Shown piece after piece: positions 1-7,545 of a DNA stretch of 10,845 nt. The first letter of the stretch is position 1. Each line of letters begins with the position of its first letter. The stretch lies in NCBI GenBank assembly GCA_937132145.1, contig CAKZNY010000027.1, positions 1-10,845 of the forward strand, read 5' to 3'. The stretch comes from an uncultured Paracoccaceae bacterium. Lineage in GTDB: Bacteria > Pseudomonadota > Alphaproteobacteria > Rhodobacterales > Rhodobacteraceae. Below the pieces are notes generated by a model, which searched no databases, was not told where the DNA came from, and worked only from the letters and a program-made list of their open reading frames with translations. The translations under genes were made by a program, and so were the position numbers.

Positions 1-696
1 GTCGCTATGCTGTTTGGCTTCGGTGTCGCCACATTGGTGGCTGTCGGGAAAGCCAGCCAGAATCCGTGGGCCGCCATCCCCGCCAAAGCCTTCATCTTCT
101 TGTTCCGCGGCTCCCCGCTGTTCATCCAGTTCTTCCTCGCCTATGAAATTTTTGTGCTGATCCCGAAAGTCGGCATCGACATCAACCTTGGTTTTATCAC
201 CATCACAGCCGAGACGCGGTGGTTAACCAAAGCATGGCTAGGTGCTGTGATCGTGCTGTTCCTCAACACCTCCGCCTATGCAGGCGAGATTTTCTACGGG
301 GCACTTCGCGCAATCCCCAAAGGTGATATAGAGGCCGCCGATGCTTTCGGCATGTCCGGCTTCAAGAAGTTTCGCCGCATCGTCTGGCCTTCCATGTTAC
401 GGCTGGCATGGCCGAGCTACACCAACGAGGCGATATTCATGTTCCACGCCACCGCACTGGTGTTCTTCTCGGGCTTTCCTGCATGGCAGCAATCCGGTGA
501 CGCGCTTTATTATGCCAGCTATTTCGCCGATAAAACCTTCAACCCGTTTGTCTCGTATCCGATAATCGCACTCTATTTCATCATCTTTACACTGGTGATC
601 ATCACCGGATTCGGCTGGATCAACAAACGCCTGAACCGCCACATCGCGCCAGAACAGAAAATCAAATTCCGGTTCAAGCCGCAGTTCATTCGTTAA
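1..696 (+). CDS. Amino-acid-type ABC transporter permease (HisM/HisQ family), 5' end missing
   Basis: This is an inner-membrane permease subunit of a polar amino acid uptake ABC transporter, by family resemblance. The reading frame is open from base 1, and the first ATG (base 7) falls inside what should be the first membrane helix. The true start therefore lies left of the window, probably only some tens of residues away. Counting from that ATG, residues 32-45 carry the family-typical 'LFRGSPLFIQ' stretch. The EAA loop that docks on the ATPase is at 109-128 (E-A-A, then G115, ending in W-P). Several hydrophobic helices follow, the last at about 184-204, and the tail is basic (NKRLNRH...). The substrate cannot be told from sequence, and the partner permease, ATPase and binding protein must lie to the left. 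The TAA stop shares four bases with the convergent rluA stop. Confidence 0.9.
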   Translation, partial: VAMLFGFGVATLVAVGKASQNPWAAIPAKAFIFLFRGSPLFIQFFLAYEIFVLIPKVGIDINLGFITITAETRWLTKAWLGAVIVLFLNTSAYAGEIFYGALRAIPKGDIEAADAFGMSGFKKFRRIVWPSMLRLAWPSYTNEAIFMFHATALVFFSGFPAWQQSGDALYYASYFADKTFNPFVSYPIIALYFIIFTLVIITGFGWINKRLNRHIAPEQKIKFRFKPQFIR

Positions 697-1349
697 AACG
701 GCACTTCGGACGTAAACACCATTTCCGCACCACCAACCGGATGGCGCAACTCCAACACCTCCGCGTGCAGTTGCAAGCGATCCGCCGCCATCAGCGCGTC
801 GTCATCGGCGTAAAACCGATCCCCCAGAATCGAGTGCCCAATCGCCATCATATGCACCCGCAACTGATGCGTCCGCCCCGTCTTTGGATGCAGACGAACC
901 CGCGTAGCCTCCGCTTCACGCTCCAACACCACCCAGTCGGTTTGCGAGGGCTTCCCCGTCTCATGGCAAACCTTTTGCCGAGGCTTGTTCGGCCAGTCCA
1001 CGATTAGCGGCAAATCAATATGCCCGCTGTCCTCGGCCACATGCCCCCAAACCCGCGCCACATACGTCTTGCGCGTCTGGCGTTTCTCGAACTGCATCCC
1101 GATATGCCGCTGCGCCGCCTTGGTGCGCGCAAATACCATCACGCCTGATGTGGGAACGTCCAGACGATGCACCAACAGCGTTTCAGGGTAGATATCGCGC
1201 AGCCGTGTCTCAAGGCTGTCCTTATGCTCCTCCAACCGCCCAGGGACCGACAAAAGCCCCGAGGGCTTGTTGACGATCAACAAAGCCTCGTCTTCATGGA
1301 TGATTTCGATGGGGTCGTCTGAGGGCGCGTAAATAAACTCGCGGCTCAA
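693..1349 (-). CDS. rluA: RluA-type pseudouridine synthase (23S rRNA/tRNA)
   Basis: The product isomerises uridine to pseudouridine in RNA. In E. coli, RluA modifies 23S rRNA U746 and U32 of several tRNAs. The 218-residue length equals the short RluA subtype, which lacks an S4 domain. The match to E. coli RluA as I remember it is very close: 'VNKPSGLLSVPGRLEEHKDS' at 26-45, the catalytic motif HRLDVPTSG at 61-69 with D64 as nucleophile, 'YVARVWGH' near 95-102, 'DWPNKPRQKVC' near 118-128, and 'GRTHQLRVHM' followed by 'GHSILGDRFYA'. The start is TTG (1349-1347), overlapping the bolA stop as TTGA. No ATG occurs in frame before the catalytic motif and no strong Shine-Dalgarno is visible, so translation is probably coupled to bolA. 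Substrate specificity is inferred from homology. Confidence 0.93.
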   Translation of the reverse strand: MSREFIYAPSDDPIEIIHEDEALLIVNKPSGLLSVPGRLEEHKDSLETRLRDIYPETLLVHRLDVPTSGVMVFARTKAAQRHIGMQFEKRQTRKTYVARVWGHVAEDSGHIDLPLIVDWPNKPRQKVCHETGKPSQTDWVVLEREAEATRVRLHPKTGRTHQLRVHMMAIGHSILGDRFYADDDALMAADRLQLHAEVLELRHPVGGAEMVFTSEVPF

Positions 1350-1609
1350 GCGACACCGTCGATCTGCAACGACAACGCATGTACGCGCTCGTTCAGCTCG
1401 GACTTCAGCACTTTATAAACCGCCCGTTGTCGCGCCACCCGCGAAAGATCGTTCATATGGGCGGATTTCATCACCACCTTGAAATGTGTCTCGCCACCCT
1501 CGATATAACCACCATGGCCCCGATGTTGCTCGCTTTCATCGATAACCTGCAGTTCAACAGGGCTGAACGCATCGGTCAGTTTTTGGGTTATCCGTTCACT
1601 ATATGTCAA
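1346..1609 (-). CDS. bolA: BolA family protein
   Basis: A small (87-residue) BolA-fold protein. Family members bind monothiol glutaredoxins and [2Fe-2S] clusters, and some also act as DNA-binding regulators or in Fe-S trafficking. Visible family features are the D-E-S-E-Q-H loop at 24-29 with a second His at H32, 'THFKVVM' at 41-47 as a central strand, the R-V-A-R-Q-R-A-V helix at 57-64, and the near-invariant His in 'VHALSL' (H77), which in other BolAs is a cluster ligand. The His-containing loop fits the BolA1/BolA_H type rather than the Cys type. The start is TTG at 1609-1607 with GGAG nine bases upstream; there is no in-frame ATG nearby. It is first in a two-gene unit with rluA. Which role it plays here cannot be decided from sequence. 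Confidence 0.9.
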   Translation of the reverse strand: MTYSERITQKLTDAFSPVELQVIDESEQHRGHGGYIEGGETHFKVVMKSAHMNDLSRVARQRAVYKVLKSELNERVHALSLQIDGVA

Positions 1610-1618
1610 AATATCACA

Positions 1619-1622
1619 CTCC
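1619..1622 (-). promoter_or_regulatory. Shine-Dalgarno GGAG supporting the TTG start of bolA
   Basis: On the minus strand GGAG (1622-1619) lies nine bases upstream of TTG 1609-1607. No ATG or GTG exists in frame between this site and the conserved BolA core, so this element is the main support for a non-ATG start. Confidence 0.55.
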
Positions 1623-1636
1623 GTTTGTTTTAGGCC

Positions 1637-1664
1637 TTGGCCATTCTGTTTCAGACAGTATTGT
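1637..1664 (+). promoter_or_regulatory. Weak candidate promoter for the J-domain gene
   Basis: TTGGCC (1637-1642, 4 of 6 to the -35 consensus), a 16-bp spacer and TATTGT (1659-1664, 4 of 6 to the -10 consensus) would give a leader of about 30 bases. The divergent gap between bolA and the J-domain gene is only 93 bp, so a promoter is expected here, but this particular match is modest. Confidence 0.25.
1646..1658. repeat. Short inverted repeat CTGT-N5-ACAG in the bolA / J-domain gap
   Basis: CTGTTTCAGACAG is a 4-bp-arm dyad with a 5-base centre. It sits between the candidate -35 and -10 elements, in the position of an operator. Arms this short occur by chance, so function is only a possibility. 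Confidence 0.2.
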
Positions 1665-1702
1665 GTTGAGCCTGAGTCGGAAAGCTGAAAGGACAGTCTG
1701 CG

Positions 1703-2356
1703 ATGAAACAGCGCTCACCGCTAAACTTTGACATTTCGGTGTCTGCGGATAAAAAACGCCGCTCCCGCATCCGTAGCAAATCGGGCGCGGTGGAATCTTC
1801 GTCGCGCGAATGCGAGAACCCCAGTTGCAAAAAAACCGGTAAATTCCGTGCGCCCAAAAGCCCCGACAACGTCGAGGAATTTGTGTGGTTCTGCCAAGAA
1901 CACATCCGCGAATACAACAGAAAGTGGAATTTCTTCGAAAACCACACCGAGGAGGAGTTCGAAGAACAAATCGAATCCGACAAAGTCTGGGGCCGCGACA
2001 CCAAACCTTTCCGCAATGCCATCAACAACGGTCGTGCCCGCGTAGAATCCGATGCCTTCCGACGCTTCGGCTTTGACGACCCATACGAAGTGCTAGGCGA
2101 AAACGGCACGCTAAACCCTGCCGCCGACCCACGCACCCGCGCCCGCCGCTTGCCCCCAACCGAGCGCAAAGCGCTGGAAATCATGGATGCCAAGGACACA
2201 ATGACCAAGGTGGAGATCCGCAAAGTTTACAAATCCTTGGTCAAAGCCATGCACCCCGACCTGAACGGCGGTCGCCGCGACGACGAGGAACGCTTGGCCG
2301 AGGTCGTATGGGCATGGGAACAAATCAAAGGCTCGCGTAGTTTTATCGAGAAATAA
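1703..2356 (+). CDS. J-domain (DnaJ-like) protein upstream of cobS
   Basis: A 217-residue protein with a C-terminal J domain, expected to stimulate the ATPase of an Hsp70 such as DnaK. The diagnostic HPD tripeptide is at 184-186, preceded by the basic helix 'EIRKVYKSLVKAM' at 171-183 and followed by an acidic/Trp helix ending near 208. The J domain lies at the far C-terminus, and there is no Gly/Phe region or CXXCXGXG zinc finger as in true DnaJ. The N-terminal half holds C37, C42, C64 and H67 (C-x4-C, C-x2-H), which could bind a metal. A 'DPYEVLG' stretch at 126-132 looks like J helix I but is separated from the rest by about 25 residues. The ATG has AAAGGA nine bases upstream. The gene sits 108 bp before cobS on the same strand, an arrangement I associate with Rhodobacterales. 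The client protein is unknown. Confidence 0.85.
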   Translation: MKQRSPLNFDISVSADKKRRSRIRSKSGAVESSSRECENPSCKKTGKFRAPKSPDNVEEFVWFCQEHIREYNRKWNFFENHTEEEFEEQIESDKVWGRDTKPFRNAINNGRARVESDAFRRFGFDDPYEVLGENGTLNPAADPRTRARRLPPTERKALEIMDAKDTMTKVEIRKVYKSLVKAMHPDLNGGRRDDEERLAEVVWAWEQIKGSRSFIEK

Positions 2357-2382
2357 CGTCGCGCCAGTGGCGTTCCGGCCCC

Positions 2383-2413
2383 TTGCAAGCCCGCCCCGAA
2401 TGTTACATATAAT
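2383..2413 (+). promoter_or_regulatory. Candidate sigma-70-type promoter for cobST
   Basis: A perfect TATAAT (2408-2413) stands out in the 108-bp gap before cobS, with TTGCAA (2383-2388) upstream at a long 19-bp spacing. Transcription would begin near 2420, leaving a leader of about 45 bases, too short to hold a cobalamin riboswitch. The strong -10 suggests cobST can be transcribed apart from the J-domain gene. Confidence 0.45.
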
Positions 2414-2464
2414 CTTGAATATTTAACGGCCCGCGCGCCGATTTCAGCACGATGGATAAAACCG

Positions 2465-3436
2465 ATGACAAGCAATACGAAGCCAACCGAAGCCCTTAGC
2501 GTCCGCGATCTGTTCGGGTTCGATTCCGATATGGTCATCAAAGGTTTCGAGGAACGTGCAGACAGGGTTCCCGATATTGACACGACGTATAAATTCGACC
2601 CCGACACCACGCTCGCCATCCTCGCCGGATTTCAGTTCAACCGTCGTGTGATTATCCAGGGCTATCACGGTACGGGTAAATCGACCCACATCGAACAAGT
2701 CGCCGCACGCCTGAACTGGCAAATGGTTCGCGTGAACCTCGACAGCCACATCAGCCGGATCGACCTTATCGGCAAAGACGCGATCAAGCTGAAAGACGGC
2801 AAGCAGATCACCGAATTTCAGGAAGGCATCCTGCCATGGGCACTGCGCAACCCCTGCGCGCTCGTGTTTGACGAATACGACGCAGGCCGCCCCGACGTGA
2901 TGTTCGTAATCCAGCGCGTGCTGGAGGAGGGCGGCAAGCTGACCCTTCTCGACCAAAACGAGATCATCACCCCGCACCCATCCTTCCGCCTGTTCGCCAC
3001 CGCCAACACCATCGGCCTTGGCGACACCACCGGCCTGTACCACGGCGTGCAGCAGATCAACCAAGCCCAGATGGACCGCTGGTCGATCGTCGCCACGCTG
3101 AACTACCTGTCCCACGACGCCGAAACGGCAATCGTTCTGGGCAAGGCACCGCATTACAACTCGGTCGAGGGACGCAAGATTATCGCCCAGATGGTAACCG
3201 TCGCCGACCTGACCCGCACCGCGTTTATGAATGGCGACCTGTCCACCGTCATGTCGCCGCGTACAGTGATTATGTGGGCGCAAAACGCCCAGATATTCCG
3301 CGACGTAGGCTTCGCCTTCCGCCTGACATTCCTGAACAAATGTGACGAGATGGAACGCCAGACCGTAGCCGAAATCTACCAACGCTGCTTCGATGAGGAA
3401 CTGCCCGAAAGCGCAGTGTCGCTAAGCCTTGGCTAA
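2465..3436 (+). CDS. cobS: Aerobic cobaltochelatase subunit CobS (AAA+ ATPase)
   Basis: CobS is the AAA+ ATPase that, with CobT, drives ATP-dependent insertion of Co2+ into hydrogenobyrinate a,c-diamide by CobN in the oxygen-dependent cobalamin pathway. The 323-residue length is normal for the family. Visible motifs are the N-terminal '[12 protein letters not shown]' region (12-23), Walker [10 protein letters not shown] at 66-74, Walker B VFDEYD at 134-139, sensor-1-like ATANT at 178-182, and 'QMDRW' with the likely arginine finger R205. The C-terminal stretch '[13 protein letters not shown]' (286-298) and the 'CFDEELPES' ending are characteristic. The chosen ATG gives an N-terminus like that of other CobS proteins, although its Shine-Dalgarno is weak (GGA eight bases upstream). 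It overlaps cobT by 8 bp, indicating a cobST operon. Confidence 0.96.
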   Translation: MTSNTKPTEALSVRDLFGFDSDMVIKGFEERADRVPDIDTTYKFDPDTTLAILAGFQFNRRVIIQGYHGTGKSTHIEQVAARLNWQMVRVNLDSHISRIDLIGKDAIKLKDGKQITEFQEGILPWALRNPCALVFDEYDAGRPDVMFVIQRVLEEGGKLTLLDQNEIITPHPSFRLFATANTIGLGDTTGLYHGVQQINQAQMDRWSIVATLNYLSHDAETAIVLGKAPHYNSVEGRKIIAQMVTVADLTRTAFMNGDLSTVMSPRTVIMWAQNAQIFRDVGFAFRLTFLNKCDEMERQTVAEIYQRCFDEELPESAVSLSLG

Positions 3437-5294
3437 ACCAAACGACAATCCAGCCGAGCCTTTCAAAAAGGCTCTGGCCGAAGCGACCAAGGCCCTCGCG
3501 AACGAGCCTGACCTGAACGTGACTTTTTCCGTCGATCCACCGAGTTTGATTGGCGATGCCGCACGCCTGCCGCAAGTTACCCGCCGCATGACCACGCAAG
3601 AGGTTCTGCTGGCCCGTGGCACGGCGGACGCCTACGCCATGCAACTACGCTTCCATGACGAGGCGACCCACGACAAGTACCGCCCCGCAGGTGAAATCGC
3701 CCAAGCCCTATATGAAACGATGGAAACCGCCCGTTGCGAGGCGTTGGGCGCACGTGCCATGCCCGGAACGGCCAAGAATATCGACGCCAAAATCGGTGAC
3801 GAGGCGGCCAAAGCAGGGTACGCCCAAATCACCGAAGCGGCCTCTGCGCCGTTGGCTGTTGCCGCCGGATATATGGTCCGCCAACTGGCGACTGGCCGCG
3901 ATTTGCCTAAAGGGGCTGACAATGTGCTGGAGCTTTGGCGCGGATTTCTGGAAGGGCAGGCGGGTGATACGCTTGGCAATATCGGCGAAGTGCTCGACGA
4001 TCAGGTGGCATTCTCGCGCCTTGCACGGCAGGTAATCGACGACCTTGGTTACGGCGATCAACTTGGGCAAGACCCTGACAGTATAGACCCTGATGAGGAT
4101 CAGGAAGCCTCCGAGGAACAAGAAGACGACGAGGATTCCGAAGAAGGTGGCGATGAGGAAGATCAAAACAAGGATCAGGAAGACAGTCAGGAAGATCAAA
4201 ACCAAGACGAGATGGAACAGCAGGAGGTACAAGCCTCGCTGGACGAATCCGATGACATGGACGAGCTTGACGAGGCCCAGCTAGACGACGGCAAAACGCC
4301 CGACGAACAGCCGCCCCAAGCCCCGCACTCCGAGGCCGATCCGGCGTATAAAGTCTACACCACCGAGTTTGACGAAGAAATAACCGCTGAAGAACTGGCT
4401 GATCCGGTGGAACTGGAACGGCTGCGCGCGTACCTTGACCAACAGCTCGACCCGCTCAAAAGCGCCGTAAGCCGCCTCGCCAACCGCCTGCAACGTCGCC
4501 TGATGGCGCAGCAAAACCGCAGTTGGGAGTTTGATCTGGAGGAGGGCATACTGGACGCCGCCCGCCTTGTGCGCGTGGTAACCAACCCCACAACGCCCCT
4601 GTCCTTCAAGCAGGAAAAAGACACCGAATTCCGTGATACGGTCGTGACATTGCTGATCGACAACTCCGGCTCCATGCGCGGTCGCCCCATCTCTATCGCG
4701 GCGATCTGTGCCGACGTTCTGGCCCGCACGCTGGAACGCTGTCAGGTGAAATGCGAAATCCTCGGCTTTACCACCCGCGCGTGGAAAGGTGGCCGTAGCC
4801 GCGAAGCTTGGCTGGCCGATGGCCGCCCGACAACGCCCGGTCGCCTGAACGACCTTCGTCACATCATCTATAAAGGGGCGGACGCACCGTGGCGCAGAAC
4901 TCGCTCGAACCTAGGTTTGATGATGAAAGAGGGTCTGCAGAAGGAAAATATTGACGGCGAGGCGCTGGAATGGGCCTACCGTCGCCTGATGAACCGCCCC
5001 GAAGCCCGTCGTATTTTGATGGTGATTTCGGACGGCGCGCCCGTGGATGATTCCACCCTGTCCGTGAACCCTGCCAGCACGCTGGAACAGCATTTGCGCA
5101 ACGTGATCGCCATGATCGAGAAACGCAAAGCCGTTAATCTGATCGCCATCGGCATCGGCCACGACGTGACGCGCTACTATGAACACGCCATTACGATCAC
5201 GGATGTGGAACAGTTGGCAGGTGCCATGACCGAGCAACTGGCCTCGTTGTTCGAGGATGATACGCGCAAACGTGGCCGCGTTAAGCGCGCCTAG
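3429..5294 (+). CDS. cobT: Aerobic cobaltochelatase subunit CobT (vWA-domain protein)
   Basis: CobT forms the chaperone-like CobST complex that powers CobN. This 621-residue protein has the normal three-part build: an N-terminal helical domain (about 1-212), a strongly acidic low-complexity linker (about 214-300, rich in D/E/Q), and a C-terminal von Willebrand A domain (about 400-615). The metal-ion-dependent adhesion site is complete: D-N-S-G-S at 411-415, threonines at 448-449 in 'GFTTRAW', and the S-D-G loop at 534-536. The start is TTG (3429-3431), inside the end of cobS. The resulting '[16 protein letters not shown]' N-terminus matches CobT proteins I know, and no ATG is near. No ribosome site is visible, so translation is probably coupled to cobS termination. 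It should not be confused with the unrelated nucleotide-DMB phosphoribosyltransferase also called CobT. The 3' end overlaps a gene on the other strand by 14 bp. Confidence 0.96.
   Translation: MAKPNDNPAEPFKKALAEATKALANEPDLNVTFSVDPPSLIGDAARLPQVTRRMTTQEVLLARGTADAYAMQLRFHDEATHDKYRPAGEIAQALYETMETARCEALGARAMPGTAKNIDAKIGDEAAKAGYAQITEAASAPLAVAAGYMVRQLATGRDLPKGADNVLELWRGFLEGQAGDTLGNIGEVLDDQVAFSRLARQVIDDLGYGDQLGQDPDSIDPDEDQEASEEQEDDEDSEEGGDEEDQNKDQEDSQEDQNQDEMEQQEVQASLDESDDMDELDEAQLDDGKTPDEQPPQAPHSEADPAYKVYTTEFDEEITAEELADPVELERLRAYLDQQLDPLKSAVSRLANRLQRRLMAQQNRSWEFDLEEGILDAARLVRVVTNPTTPLSFKQEKDTEFRDTVVTLLIDNSGSMRGRPISIAAICADVLARTLERCQVKCEILGFTTRAWKGGRSREAWLADGRPTTPGRLNDLRHIIYKGADAPWRRTRSNLGLMMKEGLQKENIDGEALEWAYRRLMNRPEARRILMVISDGAPVDDSTLSVNPASTLEQHLRNVIAMIEKRKAVNLIAIGIGHDVTRYYEHAITITDVEQLAGAMTEQLASLFEDDTRKRGRVKRA
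4096..4202 (+). repeat. Imperfect in-frame repeats coding the acidic CobT linker
   Basis: AGGAAGATCAAAAC occurs exactly at 4156-4169 and 4189-4202 (33 bp apart, 11 codons). AGGATCAGGAAG occurs at 4096-4107 and 4171-4182 (75 bp apart, 25 codons). Both offsets are multiples of three, so length changes here keep the frame. The codons give D/E/Q-rich sequence, which suggests growth of the linker by local duplication. Confidence 0.6.
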
Positions 5295-5577
5295 CTTTCC
5301 ATTTCGCCAGCAGAAAGAATACCACCGCCAGCCCGAACATGATCGGCGCGAAAGGGGTTAGCAGGACGGGGAAAATAAACCATTCCCACAACCACGGCCC
5401 GATATACCGCTCAATCGCTGGCTGAAAAACCTGCAAACTACCGAAGTGGATTTGCGCCCAAACAGCCCCTGTATCCGCAAACCGGAACGGGTCCGCCTGC
5501 GATATCGTCTCGCGCCAGTCGAACCAAACACGCACTGCCCCACCAATAAAAAACAGAAATGCCAATAGTTTAGCCAT
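5281..5577 (-). CDS. Small hypothetical membrane protein, antisense-overlapping the cobT 3' end
   Basis: I do not recognise a named family for this 98-residue protein. It has a hydrophobic N-terminus (about 2-18, [15 protein letters not shown]...) that could be a signal anchor, a middle part rich in aromatic residues (several Trp and Phe), and a second membrane segment at about 66-91 followed by the basic tail KWKARRA, suggesting both ends face the cytoplasm. The ATG (5577-5575) has a good AAGGGG site about six bases upstream. That, plus the typical membrane-protein composition, supports a real gene. Its stop lies inside the convergent cobT, overlapping by 14 bp, and its upstream side faces the aminopeptidase gene. 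A role linked to cobalt or cobalamin is possible from position only and is not shown by the sequence. Confidence 0.7.
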   Translation of the reverse strand: MAKLLAFLFFIGGAVRVWFDWRETISQADPFRFADTGAVWAQIHFGSLQVFQPAIERYIGPWLWEWFIFPVLLTPFAPIMFGLAVVFFLLAKWKARRA

Positions 5578-5596
5578 TCCAAGCCCCTTTTCCCAG

Positions 5597-5609
5597 TTTT
5601 GTCACAAAA
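5597..5609. promoter_or_regulatory. Perfect palindrome TTTTGT-C-ACAAAA, candidate operator
   Basis: This 13-bp perfect dyad has 6-bp arms and a single central base. It lies in the 106-bp divergent gap, 19 bases upstream of the small membrane protein start and 74 bases upstream of the aminopeptidase start. TTGTCA inside it (5599-5604) matches the -35 consensus at 5 of 6, but no good -10 follows for the rightward gene. It fits no regulator box I can name with confidence. Confidence 0.35.
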
Positions 5610-5683
5610 ATACTCTAGCGGTAATCCCCGAGCCGTGCAAACCTGAACGATCACGCGCCAATAACAATTTAGCGAGCCATGCT

Positions 5684-7474
5684 ATGTTCCAAACCTTCAC
5701 CGTAACCACGTCCCCCGACGCAGGACCGGCCCGGCTTGCCAAATTACGCAAAATTTTACGCGCCGAGCAAGTTGACGGTTTCCTGATCCCCCGCGCCGAC
5801 GCCCATTTCGGCGAAAACGTCGCCCCCGGTTCAGAACGACTGGCATGGTTAACCGGTTTCACTGGCTCCTCCGGATTCTGCGCCGCTCTGCTGGATAAAG
5901 CAGGCGTTTTCATTGACGGGCGATACACCTTGCAAGTCCGCGCGCAAATCGATCTGGACAGCTTCACACCGGTAGCGTCCAAGGATGTTGAATTATCCGA
6001 CTGGCTGATCGAAACCCTCCCGCAAGGCGGTATAATCGCCTATGACCCATGGCTGCACAGCTTTGATGCAATCGAAAAGCTGGAAGCCGCGGTGGTCGAT
6101 CACAACATCACACTGAAGAAAACCGACAACTTTGTTGACCGTGTATGGAATGACCGTCCCGAACCGCCCAAGGGTAAAATTCATGCCCATGCGATAGGAT
6201 TTGCAGGCGAGACCAGCGAAAGTAAACGCCAGAAAATCGGTGCGAAATTGGCTGAACAAGATTTAATTGCTGCGGTTTTGACACTACCCGACTCCATCGC
6301 ATGGCTGTTGAATATCCGTGGCTCTGACATCGAAAACATCCCCGTGGCCCTGTGTTTTGCGATCCTGCACGCCAGCGGTGACGTTGATTTGTTCGTGGAC
6401 CCTGATAAATGCGACGACACCCTTCGCGCGCATCTTGGCACAGATATAACCCTGCACCCCGAGGCCGATTTCGCCCCGAAACTTGCCGCGCTAAACGGCA
6501 AAACTGCCGTTGACCGCGATACGGCCCCCGTTGCCATATCCGACCAACTCCAAGACCCAGTATGGGCAACGGACCCCTGCATCCTGCCCAAAGCCTGCAA
6601 AAACCCGACCGAGATCGCCGGAACCCGCACCGCCCACATCCGCGACGCCGCCGCCATGGCCGAGTTCCTATGTTGGCTGGAAACCGCCGCCCCCTCCGGC
6701 ACCCTTACAGAGATCGACGTGGTGCAAAAACTGGAAAATTTCCGCCGCAATACCAACGCCCTCAAAGACATCTCGTTCGAGACCATCTGCGGCTCCGGCC
6801 CGAACGGTGCAATTATACATTACCGCGTCGATGAAAACTCCAACCGCACGATCCAAACGGGCGAAACCCTGCTGGTAGATAGTGGCGGCCAATACGAGGA
6901 CGGCACCACCGACATCACCCGCACAACCGCCATCGGCGAAGTTTCAAACGCCACCAAACGCGCCAACACGCTGGTCCTGAAAGGCATGATCGCCATCACC
7001 CGCGCGCGCTGGCCTGTTGGCTTGACGGGGCGTGATCTGGACGGTTTCGCCCGCATCGCACTTTGGCAGGCGGGTATGGATTACGACCACGGAACCGGTC
7101 ACGGAGTGGGTGCGTATTTAAGCGTCCATGAAGGCCCGCAAAGTATTTCGGCACGTGTAACGCCTCCGCTTGAACCTGGAATGATCGTGTCCAATGAACC
7201 CGGCCATTATAAGGAAGGTGCCTACGGTATTCGCATCGAAAACCTGTTGGTAGTCACCCCGCCAACCATTCCTGACGGGGGTGAGCGGATGATGCTAGGC
7301 TTTGAAACCCTGACGTTTGTGCCCATCGATCACCACCTGATTCTGCCGGATCTGCTAAGCATAGACGAGCGCAATTGGCTAAACGATTACCACGCAAAGG
7401 TCTTTGAAAAGATCAACGATTTGGTCAGCGCCACCACTTCGGAATGGCTCAAATCGGCCTGTGCGCCTATTTGA
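5684..7474 (+). CDS. Aminopeptidase P family protein (M24B, Xaa-Pro aminopeptidase, three-domain type)
   Basis: A cytosolic dimetal peptidase expected to remove N-terminal residues that precede proline. At 596 residues it is the long, eukaryotic XPNPEP1-like form, larger than the roughly 440-residue E. coli PepP. It has two creatinase-type N-terminal domains (about 14-155 and 165-305; note 'RADAHFGENVAPGSERLAWL' at 37-56 and 'FIDGRYTLQVRAQ' at 76-88). The C-terminal pita-bread M24 domain (about 312-530) has all five metal ligands in place: D399 (LLVDSG), D410 (TTDITRT), H473 (HGTGHGVG), E505 (SNEPGHY) and E519 (GIRIEN). H379 (IIHY) and H482 (VHEGP) match substrate-binding histidines, and a short XPNPEP-type tail follows. 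There is no signal peptide. The ATG gives the usual family N-terminus, although the ribosome site is weak. It is followed 71 bp later by the DUF427 gene. Confidence 0.93.
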   Translation: MFQTFTVTTSPDAGPARLAKLRKILRAEQVDGFLIPRADAHFGENVAPGSERLAWLTGFTGSSGFCAALLDKAGVFIDGRYTLQVRAQIDLDSFTPVASKDVELSDWLIETLPQGGIIAYDPWLHSFDAIEKLEAAVVDHNITLKKTDNFVDRVWNDRPEPPKGKIHAHAIGFAGETSESKRQKIGAKLAEQDLIAAVLTLPDSIAWLLNIRGSDIENIPVALCFAILHASGDVDLFVDPDKCDDTLRAHLGTDITLHPEADFAPKLAALNGKTAVDRDTAPVAISDQLQDPVWATDPCILPKACKNPTEIAGTRTAHIRDAAAMAEFLCWLETAAPSGTLTEIDVVQKLENFRRNTNALKDISFETICGSGPNGAIIHYRVDENSNRTIQTGETLLVDSGGQYEDGTTDITRTTAIGEVSNATKRANTLVLKGMIAITRARWPVGLTGRDLDGFARIALWQAGMDYDHGTGHGVGAYLSVHEGPQSISARVTPPLEPGMIVSNEPGHYKEGAYGIRIENLLVVTPPTIPDGGERMMLGFETLTFVPIDHHLILPDLLSIDERNWLNDYHAKVFEKINDLVSATTSEWLKSACAPI

Positions 7475-7489
7475 TGCACTGCACAATGG

Positions 7490-7517
7490 TTGAAATTCCC
7501 GAACCAATCGGTTAAAT
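7490..7517 (+). promoter_or_regulatory. Candidate promoter for the DUF427 gene
   Basis: TTGAAA (7490-7495, 5 of 6 to -35), a 16-bp spacer and TTAAAT (7512-7517, 4 of 6 to -10) lie in the 71-bp gap after the aminopeptidase gene. They would give a leader of about 20 bases that still contains the AAGGA ribosome site at 7534-7538. Confidence 0.35.
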
Positions 7518-7545
7518 ACTGTTCTTGCAATAAAAGGAACGGCAT

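Noticed and set aside
2452..2499. Possible 15-residue leader ORF overlapping the cobS start (ATG 2452, TAG 2497-2499)
   Set aside because: No ribosome site precedes it and the peptide has no regulatory-looking codon run. It is most likely chance.
2444..3382. Long open frame (312 codons) on the minus strand across cobS
   Set aside because: It lies wholly antisense to an unmistakable cobS, has low-complexity His/Val/Gly-rich sequence with no recognisable domain, and is explained by codon bias of the real gene.
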